64,000 nucleotides of DNA from Gemmatimonas aurantiaca (GTDB lineage: Bacteria; Gemmatimonadota; Gemmatimonadetes; Gemmatimonadales; Gemmatimonadaceae): NCBI RefSeq assembly GCF_037190085.1, contig NZ_JBBCJO010000005.1, positions 62,001 through 126,000 on the forward strand, given 5' to 3'. Below are positions 60,303-64,000 of this stretch, piece after piece. The position numbers and the translations under genes were made by a program. The first letter of the stretch is position 1. Every line of letters begins with the position of its first letter. A model generated the notes under the pieces. That model was not told where the DNA came from. It made no database searches and was given only the letters and a program-made list of their open reading frames with translations.

Positions 60303-61251
60303 ACTGATCGACGGAAAAGCGATTGCCGCGGACATCCGCGCCGAGATCGCGCGGGACGTGGCTGTGCTGACAGCCCGCGGTGTGGTGCCGGGACTCACGG
60401 TGGTGCTGGTCGGCGACGATCCGGCGAGCGCCACGTACGTGGGCGCCAAGGAGAAGGCGTCGGTGGCGGCCGGCATGAACGGTGGCACCATCCGGTTGCC
60501 GGCCAGCACCACGCAGGCGGAATTGCTGGCCCTCGTGGAGCAACTCAACGCCGACGACACGGTGCACGGCATTCTCGTGCAGATGCCGCTGCCCCGGCAT
60601 ATCGATCCCGATACCGTCATCCGGCACATCCGTCCCGACAAGGACGTCGACGGTTTCCACCCCGAAAACGTCGGCAAGCTGCTCATCGGGCACACCGATG
60701 GGTTCGTGTCGTGCACACCGGCCGGTGTCATCGAACTGCTGCTGCGGAGCGGCGTCGACACGCGTGGCGCGGAAGCGGTGGTGGTGGGCCGCAGCAACAT
60801 CGTGGGCAAGCCCATGGCCGCGCTGCTGGTGCAGGGGCGCGCCGGCGGTGATGCCACGGTGACGGTGTGTCACAGCCGCACGAAGGATCTCGCCGCGCAC
60901 ACGCGTCGCGCGGACATTCTCATTGCCGCCATCGGCCGTGCGGAGATGATCACCGGCGACATGATCAAGCCGGGTGCCGTGGTGATCGACGTGGGCATGA
61001 ACAGCGTGCCCGACGCCACGAAGGCCAAGGGCAGCCGTCTCTGCGGCGACGTGCACTTTGCCAGCGCCGTGGAAGTGGCCTCGAAGATCACGCCGGTGCC
61101 CGGAGGGGTGGGGCCGATGACCATCGCGATGCTGTTGCGCAACACCGTTCGCGCGGCGGAACGGACTGCGGATCGTCGCGACGCTGGGCATGCGGCGGCA
61201 AATGCGGCGGCGAACGCCGGCCCGAACACCGAACAGGCGCCCGGGCGCTGA
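60292..61251 (+). CDS. folD: FolD bifunctional methylenetetrahydrofolate enzyme
   Basis: FolD oxidises 5,10-methylene-THF and hydrolyses the methenyl form. The 319-residue product shows VVLVGDDPASATYVGAKEKA, the GILVQMPLPRHID and KDVDGFHPENVGKL motifs, and an NADP-binding GRSNIVGKPMAALL. The C-terminal tail holds two 12-base units (61192-61215) and is low in complexity. TTG at 60292 is the start, within the end of rny. xseA follows after 11 bases. Confidence 0.95.
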   Translation: MRAELIDGKAIAADIRAEIARDVAVLTARGVVPGLTVVLVGDDPASATYVGAKEKASVAAGMNGGTIRLPASTTQAELLALVEQLNADDTVHGILVQMPLPRHIDPDTVIRHIRPDKDVDGFHPENVGKLLIGHTDGFVSCTPAGVIELLLRSGVDTRGAEAVVVGRSNIVGKPMAALLVQGRAGGDATVTVCHSRTKDLAAHTRRADILIAAIGRAEMITGDMIKPGAVVIDVGMNSVPDATKAKGSRLCGDVHFASAVEVASKITPVPGGVGPMTIAMLLRNTVRAAERTADRRDAGHAAANAAANAGPNTEQAPGR

Positions 61252-61262
61252 GGAACGACGCC

Positions 61263-62498
61263 GTGTCACGCGCCGCGTCGCACGACTACGGGCCGCGTGA
61301 CATCGCGCCCGGCAGTGAACCCGAGGCTGCCCTCAGCGTTCATACGCTGACCAGCGCCGCCAAGGACCTCATCGAAGGCGCATTCCCGCCGCTCTGGGTG
61401 CGCGGTGAAGTCACGAACTTCAAGAAACATCGCAACGGGCACTGGTACTTCTCGCTGCGGGACGCCCAGGCGCAGGTGAATTGCGTGATCTGGAGTTCGG
61501 CCACGCGACGCATTCCTGCGGCTCCCGACGAAGGCATGCAGGTGATCGCGTTGGGGCAGATGACGGTCTGGCCCGTGCGCGGTGATCTGCAGTTCTCGGT
61601 GCGGCAGCTCGAGGCGGAGGGGGATGGACTCTGGCGCAAGGCGCTGGAGCAGGCGCGGTTGCGTCTGGAACGCGATGGATTGCTGGCGGCAGAGCGGAAG
61701 CGGCGATTGCCCGCCTTTCCCCGTCGTATTGCCGTCATCACGAGCCCCGATGGCGCGGCACTGCACGACATCATCACCGTGACCCGCGGCCGGAGCGCCG
61801 ATGTCGAACTGGTGGTGGTGCCGGCAAAGGTGCAGGGCGACGGGGCACCCGAATCGTTGATGGCGGCGCTCGATCGGGTCGCGCGCTGGGGGAAGGCCGA
61901 TCTCGTCATCATCGGTCGGGGCGGCGGCTCGCGCGAAGACCTCTGGGCCTTCAACGACGAGCGACTGGCGCGCGCCCTGGCCGCCTGTCCGCTGCCGACG
62001 ATTTCAGCGGTCGGGCACGAAGTGGACATCTCGCTCTGCGATCTCGTGGCCGACCTGCGGGCCGCCACACCCTCGGCGGCAGCCGAGCTGGCTGTGCCAT
62101 CACGACGTGAACTCATCGCCCGGGTGGACGCACTGGGCAAACGCCTGGCGTCGGCGGCCGTGCGGCGCGAGGAGCGGGCCGCGGCGTCGCTGGTGCAGGT
62201 GCGGAAGCGACTGGCGCTCATGGCCACCCGGGTGGTCGATCGCCGGCGTGCGCGCATCGAGACGCTGGCCGGCCAACTGCAAGCCCTGTCGCCTCTGGCC
62301 ACGCTCGCGCGCGGATTTGCCGTGGCACGCGGGGCCGACGGCGCTACTTTGAACAGACGGGAACAGTTCGCACCGGGCGCGCCTTTTGAGCTCTGGCTGC
62401 AGGACGGCATCGTGGACGCGACCGTGCAAGGCGCGCGTCCACTTCCCGACGGCATGGCGCCGGGCACCTCGGAACATGGAACATCGGAGCACGGGTGA
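61263..62498 (+). CDS. xseA: Exodeoxyribonuclease VII large subunit
   Basis: Exo VII degrades single-stranded DNA from both ends; XseA is the catalytic subunit. The 411-residue protein has the OB fold (LSVHTLTSAAKDLIEGAFPPLWVRGEVTNFKKHRNGHWYFSLRD) and the catalytic domain (RRIAVITSPDGAALHDIITV, GRGGGSREDLWAFNDERLARAL, ISAVGHEVDISLCDLVADLRAATPSAAAEL). GTG at 61263 is preceded by GAGG. The end carries two 15-base units (62466-62495). It overlaps xseB. Confidence 0.93.
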   Translation: MSRAASHDYGPRDIAPGSEPEAALSVHTLTSAAKDLIEGAFPPLWVRGEVTNFKKHRNGHWYFSLRDAQAQVNCVIWSSATRRIPAAPDEGMQVIALGQMTVWPVRGDLQFSVRQLEAEGDGLWRKALEQARLRLERDGLLAAERKRRLPAFPRRIAVITSPDGAALHDIITVTRGRSADVELVVVPAKVQGDGAPESLMAALDRVARWGKADLVIIGRGGGSREDLWAFNDERLARALAACPLPTISAVGHEVDISLCDLVADLRAATPSAAAELAVPSRRELIARVDALGKRLASAAVRREERAAASLVQVRKRLALMATRVVDRRRARIETLAGQLQALSPLATLARGFAVARGADGATLNRREQFAPGAPFELWLQDGIVDATVQGARPLPDGMAPGTSEHGTSEHG

Positions 62499-62743
62499 TG
62501 GCGGAGGCGAGCGCGAAGGCGAGCGTGGATATGAGTTTTGAGCAGTCGCTGACACGGCTCGAGGACATCGTTCGGGAGCTCGAACGACAGGATCTGTCGT
62601 TGGAGCAGGCGCTCCGGTTGTTCGAGGAAGGCGTCGGACATCTGCGGTCTGCCGGCACGGCCCTGCAGGCCGTGGACGCGCAGGTACAACTGCTGGTGGA
62701 AGCCGCCGACGGCTCCTTCTCCGTCGAGGATTTTGGTGACTGA
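62498..62743 (+). CDS. xseB: Exodeoxyribonuclease VII small subunit
   Basis: The 81-residue XseB binds XseA to form the active enzyme. Its helical-hairpin core is plain: SFEQSLTRLEDIVRELERQDLSLEQALRLFEEGVGHLR. ATG at 62498 shares a base with the xseA stop; GTG at 62495 also fits. The ispA start is inside its end. Confidence 0.92.
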   Translation: MAEASAKASVDMSFEQSLTRLEDIVRELERQDLSLEQALRLFEEGVGHLRSAGTALQAVDAQVQLLVEAADGSFSVEDFGD

Positions 62744-63677
62744 CGTCGCGGCCGGAGGCCCGCGCACCGACGATCGGTCCGACAATCGCTCCGAAGGTGG
62801 GTCGTTTGCCGCTGACCGGCTCGCCGTTCAGCGGGCGCTCGAGGTCTTCTGCGCGCGGTGGCTGGGCGAGTTGCCCGAGGTCATCGCGGACGCCGTGCGG
62901 TACGCATTGCTGGGGGAGGGCAAGCGTCTGCGGCCCGTGCTCATGCTGGAGGCCTACCGGGCCTGTGGGGGCGCGGGCAAGGCCTGCGATCTCGCGGCGG
63001 CCATCGAGGTCGTGCACACCTATTCGCTGGTGCACGACGATCTGCCCTGCATGGACGACGACGACATGCGTCGTGGTCGTCCCACGGTACACAAGGTGTA
63101 CGGAGTGGCGGTGGCCACGGCCGCCGGCCTCGCCATGGTGCCGCTGGCGGCGCGTTCGGCCTGGCATGCGGCGTCGGCCCTGGGACTGCCACCCGGGATC
63201 GCCGGTGACATTGTGCGCGAGCTGATGGTGGCCGCAGGTGCGGGCGGCATGATCGGCGGACAGCTGCTCGATCTGGAAGCCGAGGGGGCACCGCTCAGCC
63301 TGGAATCGCTGGAACGGGTCCACCGTCTCAAGACCGGGGCCCTCATCCGCGCCAGTGTCACACTGGGGGCACGGGCCGCCATGGCGTCCCCGGAGCGCCG
63401 TCACGCCCTCGACCGGTATGGTGCGTCAATCGGTCTCGCCTTTCAGATTGCAGATGACGTGCTCGATGTGACGGCCACGACCGACCAGCTCGGGAAGACC
63501 GCCGGCCGGGATCTCGATCTTCACAAGAGCACCTATCCGGCGCTCCTCGGGGTAGAGGGAGCGACCCAGCGGGCCGTGGCGTTGGTGGAGGAAGGGTGTG
63601 CGGCGCTCGACCAGGTGGGGCTGCTCACGCCCACCCTCGAGCAGCTCGCCCGTTTCATCGTAGAGCGCCGGTCCTGA
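62736..63677 (+). CDS. ispA: Polyprenyl (farnesyl/geranylgeranyl) diphosphate synthase
   Basis: This synthase condenses IPP with allylic diphosphates. The 313-residue product shows GKRLRPVLMLEAYRACGG, the first aspartate-rich motif VHDDLPCMDDDDMRRGRPTVHKVYG, GLAFQIADDVLDVTAT with the second DDxxD, and KTAGRDLDLHKSTYPALLG. Chain length (C15 or C20) is not settled by sequence. Start is TTG 62733 or GTG 62736. xseB-ispA-dxs is a familiar order, supplying isoprenoids. Confidence 0.92.
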   Translation: MTDVAAGGPRTDDRSDNRSEGGSFAADRLAVQRALEVFCARWLGELPEVIADAVRYALLGEGKRLRPVLMLEAYRACGGAGKACDLAAAIEVVHTYSLVHDDLPCMDDDDMRRGRPTVHKVYGVAVATAAGLAMVPLAARSAWHAASALGLPPGIAGDIVRELMVAAGAGGMIGGQLLDLEAEGAPLSLESLERVHRLKTGALIRASVTLGARAAMASPERRHALDRYGASIGLAFQIADDVLDVTATTDQLGKTAGRDLDLHKSTYPALLGVEGATQRAVALVEEGCAALDQVGLLTPTLEQLARFIVERRS

Positions 63678-63699
63678 TCACGCTGCACCATACGTTCTC

Positions 63700-64000
63700 A
63701 TGTCGATTCTCGAACGCATCAATTCTCCCGCCGATGTTCGCGCGCTCTCGCGTGATGAACTCCGCACGCTGGCCCAGGACATCCGTGATCGCCTGATCGA
63801 TGTCTGCTCGCGCACGGGTGGCCATATCGGCGCCGGCCTGGGGGTGGTGGAGCTGACGATTGCCCTGCACGCGATCTTCGACACGCCCACCGACCAGCTC
63901 GTGTGGGACGTGGGGCATCAGGCGTATCCGCACAAGCTGCTCACCGGGCGCAACACGCGCATGGAGACACTGCGGCAGGAAGGCGGTCTGTCCGGCTTTC
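63700..64000 (+). CDS. dxs: 1-deoxy-D-xylulose-5-phosphate synthase, 3' end outside the window
   Basis: Dxs makes DXP from pyruvate and glyceraldehyde 3-phosphate, the first step of the MEP pathway. Only the first 100 residues are seen: INSPADVRALSRDELRTLAQDIRDRLIDV, GGHIGAGLGVVELTIALHAIFDTPTDQLVWDVGHQAYPHKLLTGR. These are typical of the thiamin-diphosphate-binding N-terminal domain. The ATG at 63700 lies 22 bases after ispA. The rest is beyond the window. Confidence 0.95.
   Translation, partial: MSILERINSPADVRALSRDELRTLAQDIRDRLIDVCSRTGGHIGAGLGVVELTIALHAIFDTPTDQLVWDVGHQAYPHKLLTGRNTRMETLRQEGGLSGF

Noticed and set aside
1..64000. CRISPR array, rRNA genes or prophage
   Set aside because: No regularly spaced repeats, no rRNA sequence and no phage structural genes were seen.

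Overview
The window is high-GC chromosomal DNA from a Gram-negative-type bacterium. The gene set and the frequent GTG/TTG starts resemble Gemmatimonadota; that placement is an inference from memory and was not checked. Nearly all of it is dense housekeeping sequence in which most neighbours overlap by 1 or 4 bases (ATGA/GTGA junctions). ADP-heptose genes (gmhA-like, hldA-like) point to an LPS-type outer membrane. Rex, Pta and a stress-type partner-switching module point to redox and stress control.

Layout. 1-12.4 kb: recA (5' end missing), recX, alaS, a PHP phosphatase, gmhA-like, an SDR, cca, an unknown gene, rarA, an LEA-type lipoprotein and hflX, all on the plus strand. 12.5-23.2 kb: an accessory island with lower GC. 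It holds a three-gene operon led by a GHKL ATPase of the paraMORC/MutL kind. Facing it is a complete EcoRII-type restriction-modification set (endonuclease, Vsr, cytosine methyltransferase). Beyond that lie an Imm32-like gene, a frameshifted gene, an XRE regulator with an ImmA/IrrE protease, and two tiny genes. A 14-base direct repeat brackets the island, and its right copy lies in the terminator below a tRNA-Val gene. 23.2-28.6 kb: two tRNAs and hldA on the minus strand, then a carrier/permease/asparaginase/CMD group on the plus strand. 28.7-49.9 kb: obgE, dprA, hemW, hrcA, dnaJ, prmA, rsmE, a HIT protein, rpsU, yqeY, mutS2, dnaG, a zinc-ribbon coiled-coil protein, recJ, rsmD, coaD, pta, a STAS/RsbW/RsbU module and rsmA. 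50.0-64.0 kb: rex (minus strand, with a perfect Rex operator), a DnaQ-like exonuclease, an MBL hydrolase, infC-rpmI-rplT, pheS-pheT, a coiled-coil protein, zapA, rny, folD, xseA-xseB, ispA and dxs (3' end missing).

How the parts fit. Neither tRNA encodes CCA, which fits the cca gene. DNA repair and recombination genes are abundant (recA, recX, rarA, dprA, mutS2, recJ, xseAB). The translation block infC-rpmI-rplT-pheST has a good promoter, a long leader, an intrinsic attenuator hairpin and an ATT start for infC, which together suggest L20-type feedback. The most promising undescribed element is the GHKL-ATPase operon beside the EcoRII-type system.
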